This document shows positions 42,076 through 51,345 of a stretch of 64,000 nucleotides of DNA, piece by piece. The notes beneath the pieces are model-generated. The model made no database searches. It saw only the letters and a list, made by a program, of their open reading frames with translations, and was not told the DNA's origin. The DNA comes from Succinatimonas sp. CAG:777 (GTDB taxonomy: Bacteria; Pseudomonadota; Gammaproteobacteria; Enterobacterales; Succinivibrionaceae). Where the stretch lies: NCBI GenBank assembly GCA_000431835.1, contig HF987947.1:1-64000 (forward strand), written 5' to 3'. Numbering within the stretch: the first letter of the stretch is position 1; the number at the start of each line of letters is the position of its first letter. A program made the position numbers and the translations under genes.

Positions 42076-42801
42076 CTAATTGAAGTAAGCTGTTAAGTCA
42101 CCAACTCCCTTAAGTAGAATGTTTGGCTTTAATTTCGTAAGAGCATCACCACTCCAAACACCTGTCTGTACACCTAAAGAGAAACAACCGGCATTTTGAT
42201 ACATCTTAATATCAAGACCAGAGTCACCTACACCTAAGACTCTTGATTCTTCAACCTTCAGTCTTTTACATAAGATATGCATCATTGTAGGATCAGGTTT
42301 TGATGGCACTTCAGAGCCAGCACAGATGCCATCACAATATTTTCCTAAGAAAGTTGCATTCATAGTCCTTTCTATGCCCTGCATAGAACGACCGGAGGCA
42401 TAACCTATCTTGATATCAAGTTCTCTTAACTTTTTCATAAGAGGCTCTATTCCTAAAAACAGAGTATCTAACTGTAAATCACGTCTTGATTTGAAGATCT
42501 CTCGGTAATCTTTTGTAACGCTAGGTCCTAAGTACTTTTTATCCTCTGGCAGTAAGCTTGTTAAAGCTTCACCTAACTCAAGACCGATAGTGCTCATAAT
42601 AGCTTTATCGTCTGGCTGAGGAAGAGAAAGATATTCAAAAGTTGTATGAGTACAGCTTAAGATCTGTCCTATGCTATCGGTTAAGGTTCCATCAAGATCA
42701 AAGACAACAGCATCAATCTTTCCAAGAATACTCTTTGCATTAACATCAAAAACGATGTCGCGTCTTCCTTCAATATGAGCATAGCGAGAATTATCTGACA
42801 T
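42076..42801 (-). CDS. HAD-family phosphatase, Gph/PGP-like
   Basis: A 241-residue HAD hydrolase. The nucleophile motif is VVFDLDGTLTDS near residue 33, the second motif is YASGRSM near residue 134, and the third and fourth are KPDPTMMHI near residue 167 and GVGDSGLDIKM near residue 190. The cap domain is helical, as in phosphoglycolate phosphatase and pyrophosphatase relatives. It follows rluC by 5 nt, an order also seen in other gammaproteobacteria such as Shewanella as I recall. A 24-residue N-terminal extension precedes the domain. Substrate not known. Confidence 0.85.
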   Translation of the reverse strand: MSDNSRYAHIEGRRDIVFDVNAKSILGKIDAVVFDLDGTLTDSIGQILSCTHTTFEYLSLPQPDDKAIMSTIGLELGEALTSLLPEDKKYLGPSVTKDYREIFKSRRDLQLDTLFLGIEPLMKKLRELDIKIGYASGRSMQGIERTMNATFLGKYCDGICAGSEVPSKPDPTMMHILCKRLKVEESRVLGVGDSGLDIKMYQNAGCFSLGVQTGVWSGDALTKLKPNILLKGVGDLTAYFN

Positions 42802-42806
42802 CGTTA

Positions 42807-43787
42807 TTAGTCCTTATTGTCATCTTTCTTAATACGTAAAGCTTCTACAGCTGCTTCAAGTTCATCAGGCAGAGGAGCTTCAACTTTTAGAACACGGTTA
42901 TCAGCTGGATTTAAGAAAGTAATTCTAAAAGCATGCAGGAACATTCTCTTTAGACCAATTTCTTTTAAATGGGAATTAAATTCCTTATCACCGTACTTTT
43001 CATCCCCGCCTACAGGATGCTTTACATAGGCAGTATGAACTCTAATTTGGTGGGTACGACCTGTATGAGGCATAGCAGCTACTAAAGATGCACCATTTAA
43101 AAACTCAACTACGTCAAAGCCTGTTGAGGATGGAGCTCCGTTCTTAAAGCTTACCTCAACCATTCTCTCTCCTGATCTTAATTCGTTTCTAACTAATGGA
43201 GCATCAACTAAATGGACTCTTCTGTCCCATTTACCCGGCACTAAAGTTAAATATCTTTTTTTAACAATTCTCTGTCTGAACTGCTCATGTAAATTTCTTA
43301 AAGCAGATCTTCTTTTAGCGACAATCAGACATCCAGAGGTTTCTTTATCAAGACGATGGGCTAATTCTAAAAATCTTTGTTCAGGCTTTAGAGCTCGTAG
43401 TGCCTCAATTAAGCCAAATTCAATGCCACTACCACCATGAGCCGCAAGGCCTGCAGGCTTATTTACAACCAATAAATCATCATTCTCAAAAAGAATGCGA
43501 TTTTTTAAATCCTGCACTAGATGTAAATTTGAAGATGGAATAGTAACAGGGCCTTCGGTCACTTTTACAGGAGGAATTCTAATGGTATCTCCTTTCTTTA
43601 ACTTATAAGAAGGAGTTACTCTTCCTTTGTTAACTCTAACCTCACCGCGACGCAAGATTCTGTACAGCATGCTGCGAGGCACCCCTTTTAAGATGCGAGC
43701 CAAATAATTATCTAGTCTCTGACCATCATCATTTTCATCTGCGGTTCTATATGTAACTGAGTGGGATACTACTTGCTTTTCAGACAT
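42807..43787 (-). CDS. rluC: 23S rRNA pseudouridine synthase C
   Basis: Makes pseudouridines at 955, 2504 and 2580 of 23S rRNA in E. coli numbering. The 326-residue protein has an N-terminal S4 domain (RLDNYLARILKGVPRSMLYR, RRGEVRVNKGR). The RluA-type catalytic motif is ELAHRLDKETSGCLIVAKRR near residue 143, and HTGRTHQIRVH is near residue 240. It is divergent from rne, as in E. coli, and is followed by the HAD gene. Confidence 0.95.
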   Translation of the reverse strand: MSEKQVVSHSVTYRTADENDDGQRLDNYLARILKGVPRSMLYRILRRGEVRVNKGRVTPSYKLKKGDTIRIPPVKVTEGPVTIPSSNLHLVQDLKNRILFENDDLLVVNKPAGLAAHGGSGIEFGLIEALRALKPEQRFLELAHRLDKETSGCLIVAKRRSALRNLHEQFRQRIVKKRYLTLVPGKWDRRVHLVDAPLVRNELRSGERMVEVSFKNGAPSSTGFDVVEFLNGASLVAAMPHTGRTHQIRVHTAYVKHPVGGDEKYGDKEFNSHLKEIGLKRMFLHAFRITFLNPADNRVLKVEAPLPDELEAAVEALRIKKDDNKD

Positions 43788-43984
43788 TGCCTTAACCTTG
43801 TTTATGCTGTTTTACTCGCGGTATTTTAATCAAAATTGCGGCTAAAAGGTAATTTTTAGAAAAAATCATTTTAAATAAGCTATCTTCCTTGAGATTTTGT
43901 ACTCATGATGCAGTTCAAAAATATAAAAATATTTCCTCTCATCAAAGCTCCACTCATTAAATATTAATCAGATTTATGGCATAA

Positions 43985-44300
43985 TATTGTCAGTCGGGTA
44001 CGGTAACCCCTTTGTTCATGGTTTCTACTCGATTTTAGTTAATCTTAGATCTGTAGGGGATGCCCTGCGGTCACTGCTGTGAATGCGTAGCATTCTGTAA
44101 AAAGCAGTGGATAAAGATTGAGGATTACGGTTGTTCTTAAAATTAACCCCTCTTTAAAGAAAGCATTGGCGCGTTGGTTTAAGAATGTAATAAAAACTTG
44201 TTCTCTCAGACCTGGGGCTTGGACGGTTTCTGTCTAAAAAAGCTAAGAGCCCTCGCAAGTCTTGTATTGCCTGTTAGAACTTAAAAAAGGAATTTTTCTC
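43985..44300 (+). promoter_or_regulatory. Long structured 5' leader of rne
   Basis: A TAATAT at about 43981 could be the -10, giving a leader of about 310 nt. It contains GGGTACGGTAACCC-type pairing near 43997 and a two-tier stem at 44072-44109: CACTGCT/AGCAGTG outside, GAATGC/GCATTC inside. E. coli rne has a 361-nt leader that RNase E itself cuts for feedback control; the layout here suggests the same, though I cannot align individual stems. The rest of 43788-43984 is AT-rich and holds no gene I can see. Confidence 0.6.
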
Positions 44301-46823
44301 GTGAAGAGAATGCTTATTAATGCGACCCAACTTGAAGAGGTTCGCGTTGCTCTAGTTGACGGTCAAAAGCTGTATGATCTCGACATTGAATCCCCACAGC
44401 ATGCAAATAAGAAAGCAAACATCTACAAAGGTACCATTACTCGTATCGAACCAAGTCTAGAAGCTGCTTTCGTTGACTACGGTGTAGAAAGACACGGCTT
44501 TCTTCCATTAAAAGAAATTGCTAAAGAGTATTACCCTGCTGGCACTAACTTTAGCGATCATGCACAAGTACGTTCTGCTCTAAAAGAGGGTCAGGAAGTT
44601 ATTGTTCAGATCGAAAAAGAAGAGCGTGGTCTTAAGGGTGCAGCTCTTACAACTTTTGTTTCTTTAGCTGGTAGTTATTTAGTTTTAATGCCAAATAACC
44701 CTCGTGCTGGCGGTATTTCTCGCCGTATTGAAGGTGAGGATAGAACAGAATTAAAGGCTGCTCTAAAAGGTCTTACTGTACCTGATGGTATGGGCGTTAT
44801 CGTTCGTACAGCAGGTGTTGGAAAAAGTGCTGAAGAACTAGAGTGGGATTTATCAATTCTAACTAAACTTTGGGGCATGATTAAGCAGGCTGCTGCAACT
44901 CGTCCAGCACCATTCTTAATTCACCAAGAGTCAAATATTGCTCTAAGAGCAATTCGTGATTACTTACGTCCAGATATTGGTGAAATCCTAGTTGACAGCA
45001 CTGATGCTTACAAGCAGATCCTTCACTACATTGAGTTAGTTCGTCCAGAGTTTGCTTCAAAGGTTCACCTCTACAATGGTGATATTCCTTTATTCAGCAA
45101 ATTCCAGATTGAAAGCCAAATCGATACTGCCTACAAGAGAGAAGTAAGACTTCCATCTGGAGGTGCAATTGTTATCGATCCTACTGAAGCTTTAACCTCT
45201 ATCGATGTTAACTCAGCAAAGGCAACTCGTGGCGGTGATATTGAAGAGACTGCTCTTCAGACTAATATCGAAGCTGCTGAAGAAATTGCTCGTCAGTTAA
45301 GATTACGTGACGTTGGTGGCTTGGTTGTTATCGACTTCATCGATATGAGCCCATTAAAGAATCAGCGTGAGATTGAAAACAGAATGCGTGAAGCTGTTCG
45401 TCAGGATAGAGCTCGTATTCAGTTCAGCAGATTATCACGTTTTGGTCTGTTAGAGATGTCAAGACAGAGACTGCGTCCTTCATTAGAGGAGAGTAGCTCT
45501 CACGTATGTCCAATGTGTAACGGACAAGGCACTTGCCGTGATACCTCATCACTTGCTTTATCAATCTTAAGATTGATCGAGGAAGAGGCACACAAAGAGA
45601 ACGCTGGTGACGTATTTGCTATTGCTTCAGTTGAAGTTGCAACCTTCATTCTAAATGAGAAGCGTGCAGCACTTGCTGCTATTGAAGATAGAACTAAGAC
45701 TCGTATTACTATCGTTCCTGAGAAGACTTATATGCCTCAGGAATATACAGTAAACCGCTGCATTCAGACTCCAACCAGCAAAGAAAGCAACATCAATAGC
45801 TTAGAAGTATTACGCGATCTTGATAAAGAGAACCGTAAAAAGGCTGAAAACTTCTTAGAGAATCCTTTCTTAAAGAAAGTTGTTGAGAACTCAGGTATCA
45901 CTCAGAATACTAGCGATACTCCTGCTATCAATGCAGACATTCTCTCTTCAACCATGTCAACTCCTAAGGTTGCTCCTAAGAAAGAGACAAAACCTCAGCG
46001 TAAACAGTCTAAGAACAATGAGCCTTCTTTAATTGATTCAATAAAGTCATTCTTTGGTACTCTCTTTGGTGCAAATGAGAAGAAAGAGCCTACAAAGAAG
46101 AACAACAGACAGGGTCAGAGAAAGAACTCTACTAGAGGTCCTCGTGCAGAAGGTCAGAAGAACCGTCCTACTCGCAAGCCACGTCCAGCTAAGACTGAGC
46201 GTCCAGAGAGACAGGAAAGAGCTGAGAAAACAGAACGTAATACCCGTAATGAAGCTGAGCGTGAGAACGCAAAGCCTCAGCGCGCTCCTAAACAGACTCG
46301 TCAGAAAAAGAATACTGAAGAAGGTCAGGTAAAAGAGCCACGTACACGTCGTCAGCCAAAAGAAAGTGCTCAAACTCAGGCTAACGCAGAGCAGACAACT
46401 GCACCAGCTAAGCCAAGAAGAATCAGCACTCCTCCAAAGCCTGTAGCTCCTAAGAGCAAGATTGTTGAGGTAAAGCCTTACACTCCTGTAGAAAGAGTTT
46501 ATACAGAACAAGAGATGGGTCAGGGCTATGACTATAACGTAGACTTCTCTAATGTTCCATCATCAAAGAATGAGGATACAATTTCTGTAGAACATTCTTC
46601 AAAGGCTGGTGGGCTTCGTGATGTTACCTTATCAGGCATCGAAGGTATCTCAGAGCCAAATGTAGAACCAGTTGATTACTCAAATGTACCTGCAGGACGC
46701 AATGACGATAATGCTAAGCCATTTGAGAAAGCAGATAGAGCAGGCGGTTTTGCTCAGCGAACAGCTAGTGCTGAAACAAAATCAATCGACACTCAAAGAG
46801 ATTCAGATCCTTTTATTGATTAG
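44301..46823 (+). CDS. rne: Ribonuclease E
   Basis: Main endoribonuclease of mRNA decay and rRNA/tRNA processing, scaffold of the degradosome. At 840 residues it has an N-terminal S1 domain (about 35-125) and a catalytic domain with DVNSAKATRGGDIEETALQT and VVIDFIDM, holding the metal-binding aspartates. CPMCNGQGTC is the zinc link near residue 405. The C-terminal third is disordered and rich in Arg, Lys, Glu and Gln (RNA-binding), ending with two copies of an Asp-Phe/Tyr-Ser-Asn-Val-Pro motif. Start is GTG 44301 (MKRMLINATQ, as E. coli), with AAGGA nine bases upstream. Confidence 0.97.
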   Translation: MKRMLINATQLEEVRVALVDGQKLYDLDIESPQHANKKANIYKGTITRIEPSLEAAFVDYGVERHGFLPLKEIAKEYYPAGTNFSDHAQVRSALKEGQEVIVQIEKEERGLKGAALTTFVSLAGSYLVLMPNNPRAGGISRRIEGEDRTELKAALKGLTVPDGMGVIVRTAGVGKSAEELEWDLSILTKLWGMIKQAAATRPAPFLIHQESNIALRAIRDYLRPDIGEILVDSTDAYKQILHYIELVRPEFASKVHLYNGDIPLFSKFQIESQIDTAYKREVRLPSGGAIVIDPTEALTSIDVNSAKATRGGDIEETALQTNIEAAEEIARQLRLRDVGGLVVIDFIDMSPLKNQREIENRMREAVRQDRARIQFSRLSRFGLLEMSRQRLRPSLEESSSHVCPMCNGQGTCRDTSSLALSILRLIEEEAHKENAGDVFAIASVEVATFILNEKRAALAAIEDRTKTRITIVPEKTYMPQEYTVNRCIQTPTSKESNINSLEVLRDLDKENRKKAENFLENPFLKKVVENSGITQNTSDTPAINADILSSTMSTPKVAPKKETKPQRKQSKNNEPSLIDSIKSFFGTLFGANEKKEPTKKNNRQGQRKNSTRGPRAEGQKNRPTRKPRPAKTERPERQERAEKTERNTRNEAERENAKPQRAPKQTRQKKNTEEGQVKEPRTRRQPKESAQTQANAEQTTAPAKPRRISTPPKPVAPKSKIVEVKPYTPVERVYTEQEMGQGYDYNVDFSNVPSSKNEDTISVEHSSKAGGLRDVTLSGIEGISEPNVEPVDYSNVPAGRNDDNAKPFEKADRAGGFAQRTASAETKSIDTQRDSDPFID

Positions 46824-46850
46824 AAAATAGATTATCTTTGAATGTTTTTA

Positions 46851-46887
46851 ATGGCCCCTCATGAAAAATTGAGGAGCCATTTTTTTT
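46851..46887 (+). terminator. Terminator of rne
   Basis: ATGGC-CCTCA pairs with TGAGG-GCCAT (10 bp, one mismatch) around an 8-nt loop and is followed by seven T. Confidence 0.9.
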
Positions 46888-47026
46888 GACCGCTATCAAA
46901 TTTTTAAAGTCTGTCTCATTAACATTATTACAATTTTCATATACTTAGATATTGTAAAAACATAACAAAATACATCTTTATGAAAAGCGATGTTTTATTT
47001 TACACCGCAGGATAATGAGGTCAGTC

Positions 47027-48901
47027 ATGGATAAATCATTACTTCCTAACATATACGAATTCATTTCACATACCTACCCTTTTTCTCAATTAAACGATCT
47101 TGAAAAAGATGCTACCGCCACCAAAATTCAGATCACCTACCATACTCCAGGTGAAGAGCTTAATAATGAAACTCTAGCCGGTATCGGTCTATTTATGATC
47201 CGTACAGGTGTGGTTGAAGAGCGTAATAAGTCAGACGGCTCACTTAGAGCAAAATTTAGTGCCGGAGACACCTTTGGTTTTACTCAAATTGATAAAGAAG
47301 GTGACAGTGACTATAAAGTTGTTTTCTTAGAAAATACCCTGCTCTATGTATTACCAAAGAATGTTCTGCATTTCTTGATTGAAAAGAATAAAGAGGTTGG
47401 CGAATACTTTAATGCTAAAGAGTGGATTAGATTGTCATCCTCTCATAACTACGCTGATGAGGTTACAGCTGACGAGAAAGGTACATCTAATAAGAGTATT
47501 GAGAAAGTTTGTTCTCATGATTTGGCTATCGTTACAGCTGATACCACTATTTGCCATACAGCAATTAAATTAGGTGAGAATAATACTGATCTTGCGATGG
47601 TAATGGATGGAGACAACCTTTTAGGTATTGTTACCAAGTCTGATATTACCTTAAAGGCTGTAGCAAAATGTATGGATATCAATGCTCCCATCTCCAACAT
47701 TATGACATCTAATGTCATGACTATTGATGCTGATAAGACCATCTTTGATGCTCTAGAGATCATGGTAATGTACAACATCAAAAACCTGCCTGTTCTAAAA
47801 GACGGCAAGGTCTTTGGTACTGTATCAACTACAAGTCTGTTACAGAATTCACAGCTACAGGCTGTTTATCTCTGTCAGGAAATAACAAGAGCTCGTTCAG
47901 AAGAGAAGATCATCGAGTTATCTAGTCAGAAACAGGAAATCTTCCAGACACTTGTACAGACTAACGTAAAGCCTCATACCATTCAGAAAGTTATGAGCCA
48001 TATTGCAGATACATTCTGCAGAGCTTTTGTAAAGATGGCTGAAGAAAAGTTCGGAACAGCTCCTGTTGACTTTGCCTTTGTTGCAGCAGGCTCACAAGCT
48101 CGTTCTGAAGTTCAATTCCTATCAGATCAGGATAACTGCATTATCACTAAACGTGATCTTACAGATGAAGAGCACGAATACTTTGCTAAATTAGCAGACT
48201 ACGTAAATCAGAATCTTGATAAATGTGGTTACACCTTATGTGAAGGTCATTTCATGGCCAATAACCCTCGCTGGCTTGCAAGTTTAGATAAATGGAAAGA
48301 GTACTACAGTGACTGGGTTTTAAATACCACTGAGGATGCTATCTTATGCAGCTCTGTATTCTTAGATATGAGATGTCTGTACGGTAACACTTCATTAGTA
48401 AAACAGTTAAGACAGCACTTAATTGAAAAAGCTAATGATAACAGCAGATTCTTAGCTACCTTGATTAGCATCTCTACAGCTGTAGCCCCTCCATTAGGAA
48501 CCTTCAGACAGTTTGTTCTAACTAAAGATGGAGACAACAAACCATATCTTAATATTAAGAAACAAGCTATCAACCTTATCATCGAGATTGCTCGTGTTTA
48601 TGGTATTGCAGCAAAATCAGACAGTACCGACACTTACGAGAGAATGAAAGCTGCGGTTAAAGAAGAGCTTATCAAAGAAGATGATTATCAGGAGTTAAAA
48701 GAAGCTTATACTTTCTTAAACCATGTAAGATTCAGACATCAGTTAAGAGCATTGGAACACCACGAGAAACTTTCTAATAACTTAAACCCAGATGAGTTAT
48801 CTCAGTTTGAAAGAAATCACTTAAGAGATGCCTTTAGAATTATTGCAAAGCATCAAAAGGCTGCTTCTTTTAGATTTGCTTCAGGCAGAGGTGTTCTATA
48901 A
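47027..48901 (+). CDS. cNMP-binding-like/CBS/DUF294 putative nucleotidyltransferase
   Basis: A 624-residue multidomain regulatory protein. Residues 15-115 resemble a cyclic-nucleotide-binding-type beta barrel. Residues 160-280 hold a CBS pair (LGIVTKSDITLKAVA; VFGTVSTTSLL). Residues 310-440 are the DUF294 nucleotidyltransferase-like domain with GSQARSEVQFLSDQDN, as in GlnD-type transferases. A C-terminal DUF294_C domain follows. Such proteins are commonly followed by a DnaQ-like exonuclease gene, as here; in other gammaproteobacteria the pair often lies near acetate permease. ATG 47027 has GAGG six bases upstream, better than the ATG at 47015. Biochemical role unknown. Confidence 0.88.
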   Translation: MDKSLLPNIYEFISHTYPFSQLNDLEKDATATKIQITYHTPGEELNNETLAGIGLFMIRTGVVEERNKSDGSLRAKFSAGDTFGFTQIDKEGDSDYKVVFLENTLLYVLPKNVLHFLIEKNKEVGEYFNAKEWIRLSSSHNYADEVTADEKGTSNKSIEKVCSHDLAIVTADTTICHTAIKLGENNTDLAMVMDGDNLLGIVTKSDITLKAVAKCMDINAPISNIMTSNVMTIDADKTIFDALEIMVMYNIKNLPVLKDGKVFGTVSTTSLLQNSQLQAVYLCQEITRARSEEKIIELSSQKQEIFQTLVQTNVKPHTIQKVMSHIADTFCRAFVKMAEEKFGTAPVDFAFVAAGSQARSEVQFLSDQDNCIITKRDLTDEEHEYFAKLADYVNQNLDKCGYTLCEGHFMANNPRWLASLDKWKEYYSDWVLNTTEDAILCSSVFLDMRCLYGNTSLVKQLRQHLIEKANDNSRFLATLISISTAVAPPLGTFRQFVLTKDGDNKPYLNIKKQAINLIIEIARVYGIAAKSDSTDTYERMKAAVKEELIKEDDYQELKEAYTFLNHVRFRHQLRALEHHEKLSNNLNPDELSQFERNHLRDAFRIIAKHQKAASFRFASGRGVL

Positions 48902-48903
48902 AA

Positions 48904-49605
48904 ATGAGCTTGTTTTCTAGATTTACACCGATTGAGATTCATAGAAGACGCTGTTTAAAGTTTGCAAACTCTAAAAATTGCCCTGACTATTTAAAGGCTT
49001 TTTATCAAAGAGGACTACCAAATGCCAACAGCTTTATTGATGAGTGCCATTTCACCTCCATAGACTTTGAAACTACAGGAATCGATCCTAATAAGGACTA
49101 TGTTCTGTCCATAGGAGGTATCTGTTTGAGAAAAGGTGCTATCGATTTTACGACTTCATTCCATTACTATGTGAATAACTCTAAGTTTATCAAGAAAGAT
49201 TCTGCTGTAATCAACCATATAACTCCAGAACAGCTAGAGCAAGGTAAAGAACCAGTTACTGCGATGATTGAACTTTTAGATAAGATCTCAGGTGGTTTAG
49301 TCTTAATGCACTGCATGTACATTGAAACTAACTTTATAAAAAGTACTTTAGGTCTTAGAAAAAAAGATCCTCTGCCTTTTATCTCACTAGATACTATGGC
49401 AATAGAAAGACAGCTTCATCATGACGCATCTGTTGAGGATGTAAGATTATCTGCAATCAGAGAAAGAAGAGGCTTTCCTGCCTATGAAGCACATAACGCA
49501 TTAGTAGACAGTTTAGCTACAGCTGAAGTGTTCTTAGCCCAGGAAAAAGATGTCTTTAAAAACAAAAGACCTTATTTACTGCCTCTGTATAAGAGATCAC
49601 TGTAA
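48904..49605 (+). CDS. 3'-5' exonuclease, DnaQ-like
   Basis: A 233-residue DEDD-family exonuclease. Exo I motif is TSIDFETTGIDP near residue 51; Exo II lies around LMHCMYIETNF near residue 140; Exo III is YEAHNALVDSLATAE near residue 199 (His and Asp, DEDDh type). It starts 2 nt after the DUF294 gene and is surely in the same operon. Whether it is a proofreading subunit or another exonuclease cannot be told; there is no clamp-binding motif I can see. Confidence 0.88.
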   Translation: MSLFSRFTPIEIHRRRCLKFANSKNCPDYLKAFYQRGLPNANSFIDECHFTSIDFETTGIDPNKDYVLSIGGICLRKGAIDFTTSFHYYVNNSKFIKKDSAVINHITPEQLEQGKEPVTAMIELLDKISGGLVLMHCMYIETNFIKSTLGLRKKDPLPFISLDTMAIERQLHHDASVEDVRLSAIRERRGFPAYEAHNALVDSLATAEVFLAQEKDVFKNKRPYLLPLYKRSL

Positions 49606-49625
49606 CAAGGTCTATTAATAGCAAA

Positions 49626-49643
49626 TGGCGCCTAATGGCGCCA
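49626..49643. terminator. Terminator between exonuclease gene and suhB
   Basis: TGGCGCC-TAAT-GGCGCCA, a 7-bp GC-rich stem, followed by CTTTTAT on the plus strand. It serves convergent genes. Confidence 0.8.
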
Positions 49644-49662
49644 CTTTTATGTTCAATTGTGA

Positions 49663-50466
49663 TTATTTTAAGATTGCAGGTAAGTTCTGAACGTCGCAGA
49701 TTTTTAATAATGCGCGTAACATCTTAGGATTACCTGATACTAAGTTGCCACTCTTTACGTAACCTGTCTCCCCCATAAAGTCTGATACGATACCACCAGC
49801 TTCACGTAGGATTAAGTCACCTGCAGCAAAATCCCATGGCTTTAAGCCCTGCTCTAAGTAGCCATCAAAACGACCACATGCTACATAGCATAAATCTAGG
49901 CTTGCACTGCCCATACGACGTACGTCAGCACAATTTGCGATAAGTCTTGAGAATAGATCAAGATATGCAGGCATTCTGTCACGATATCTTGTAGGGAAGG
50001 CGGTTCCGATAATAGCACCGTCTAATGAATCACGTGGAGAAACACGGATTCTGTGTCCATTTAAAAATGCACCTTCACCTCTTGCTGATGTAAACATCTC
50101 ATTTAACATTGGATCAAATACAACGCCAACTTCAGTCTTACCGTTGTGACGTAAAGCAATTGATACTGCACAATGAGCAATACCCTTAACAAAGTTTGTA
50201 GTACCATCGATAGGATCGATTACCCACTGATACTCTGAATCAGGATTACCAACAACACCAGATTCCTCAGCTAATACACTGTGATCGCGATATGACTTTA
50301 ACAATGTGTCAATGATTACTTTCTCACACTGTTTATCAATAGTTGTAACTAAGTCGTCTTTGTTCTTTTCTTCAACTTCAAAAGAACCTTGCTGACCTAA
50401 GTTACGAGCAATTAAATTACCGGCAGAACGTGCAGCGCGGGCTGCGATATTAAGCATTGGATGCAT
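49663..50466 (-). CDS. suhB: Inositol-1-monophosphatase / Nus factor SuhB
   Basis: Metal-dependent phosphatase; in E. coli it also joins the rRNA antitermination complex. The 267 residues (same as E. coli) begin MHPMLNIAARAARSAGNLIA. They include EESG near residue 67, the metal site WVIDPIDGTTNFVKG near residue 81, and PWDFAAGDLILREAGG near residue 208. ATG 50466 gives the E. coli N-terminus; the frame is open upstream but not conserved. A TATAAT (minus strand, 50549-50544) is a likely -10. Confidence 0.95.
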   Translation of the reverse strand: MHPMLNIAARAARSAGNLIARNLGQQGSFEVEEKNKDDLVTTIDKQCEKVIIDTLLKSYRDHSVLAEESGVVGNPDSEYQWVIDPIDGTTNFVKGIAHCAVSIALRHNGKTEVGVVFDPMLNEMFTSARGEGAFLNGHRIRVSPRDSLDGAIIGTAFPTRYRDRMPAYLDLFSRLIANCADVRRMGSASLDLCYVACGRFDGYLEQGLKPWDFAAGDLILREAGGIVSDFMGETGYVKSGNLVSGNPKMLRALLKICDVQNLPAILK

Positions 50467-50543
50467 CTTTAAATTCCATTTGTCAAAAAGCATTGCATCG
50501 CGAAGTGTCTCATACACTCGGATGTCTGAAAAAACTTGAGTGC

Positions 50544-50549
50544 ATTATA
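50544..50549 (-). promoter_or_regulatory. Probable -10 element of suhB
   Basis: The minus strand reads TATAAT, placing transcription start about 70 nt before the suhB ATG. No strong -35 is seen. Confidence 0.4.
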
Positions 50550-50627
50550 ATATAAAAAAGCGAAATTTATGCATTCTTGTGAGACTATTTTCAAATCTTT
50601 TGAAAAAGCGAGGTCTTAACTTTAATG

Positions 50628-50633
50628 TATAAT
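50628..50633 (+). promoter_or_regulatory. Probable -10 element of the UPF0149 gene
   Basis: TATAAT lies in AATGTATAATG, about 118 nt before the ATG at 50752. The -35 region is weak. Confidence 0.35.
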
Positions 50634-50751
50634 GTACGAACTTAAGAAAACAGAAGAGATGAGATTTAGATTTCATTTATAATCTGCAAAGTTTTTACTC
50701 TGAATTCTATCAAAGTTGCAAAAGTAAAATTAAAAAATCACAGGATAAAAG

Positions 50752-51282
50752 ATGACTGTAAAGAACGGAAATTACAAGAAAGTATTAGATGATTTAACCA
50801 AAGCAGGTGTTACTGAGAATCAATTCTCATGGTTCTCTTTAATGGTCGGTGTGCTTGCTAAAGGCGTTGAACCAGGTAGTAGGATCTTTATCAGTGTCTT
50901 CTCAAACCTTTTAAATGATGGTCAGCCTTTGCCTGGTGCACTAGTTGCTACTCTGACTAATCTTGCTATGGATACTAAAGAGAAATTAGAAAATGCTGAT
51001 CAGGATTTATTTGCAATGCCTGACGACTCTTATGAAAAGCAAGACCGATTAAAGACATTAGCTGACTTATCTTATGGTTTGAGCTTAGGTCTTACAGTAA
51101 ATGCCAAAGACGGTTCATTAGAAAAGATCTCCGATCGTGAAGTTTTAGGAGATCTCAATACAATTTCTGAAGTTGCTAAAGTTGACGTTGAAGCTGAGCT
51201 TGATGAAGATGATCTTGATAATGTACTTGAATTTATGATTGATGTTGCCACCAAGAATTATCAAATTCACTCAAAGGAATAA
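50752..51282 (+). CDS. UPF0149 family protein (YgfB-like)
   Basis: A 176-residue acidic helical protein. The segment FSLMVGVLAKGVEPGSR near residue 28 and LKTLADLSYGLSLGLTVN near residue 102 match the two family blocks of YgfB/YecA proteins (UPF0149). LGDLNTISEVAKVD follows. A later acidic EAELDEDDLDNVLEFM precedes the end. There is no C-terminal SEC-C zinc motif, which fits YgfB rather than YecA. AGGA precedes the ATG. In other bacteria it lies near pepP/ubiH; here it stands alone. Confidence 0.7.
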   Translation: MTVKNGNYKKVLDDLTKAGVTENQFSWFSLMVGVLAKGVEPGSRIFISVFSNLLNDGQPLPGALVATLTNLAMDTKEKLENADQDLFAMPDDSYEKQDRLKTLADLSYGLSLGLTVNAKDGSLEKISDREVLGDLNTISEVAKVDVEAELDEDDLDNVLEFMIDVATKNYQIHSKE

Positions 51283-51298
51283 ACTACACCGAATCTAT

Positions 51299-51326
51299 AA
51301 AAAGAGCCTCGATAGAGGCTCTTTTT
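51299..51326. terminator. Bidirectional terminator between UPF0149 gene and uvrB
   Basis: AAAAAGAGCCTC / GAGGCTCTTTTT, a perfect 12-bp stem with GATA loop and T-runs on both strands. Confidence 0.95.
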
Positions 51327-51345
51327 ATATCTGTTGATACTATTA

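Noticed and set aside
46047..46511. Long antisense frame in the RNase E tail
   Set aside because: It is the complement of the Arg/Lys/Glu-rich coding region; the translation is Leu/Ser/Cys-rich low complexity with no start signal.
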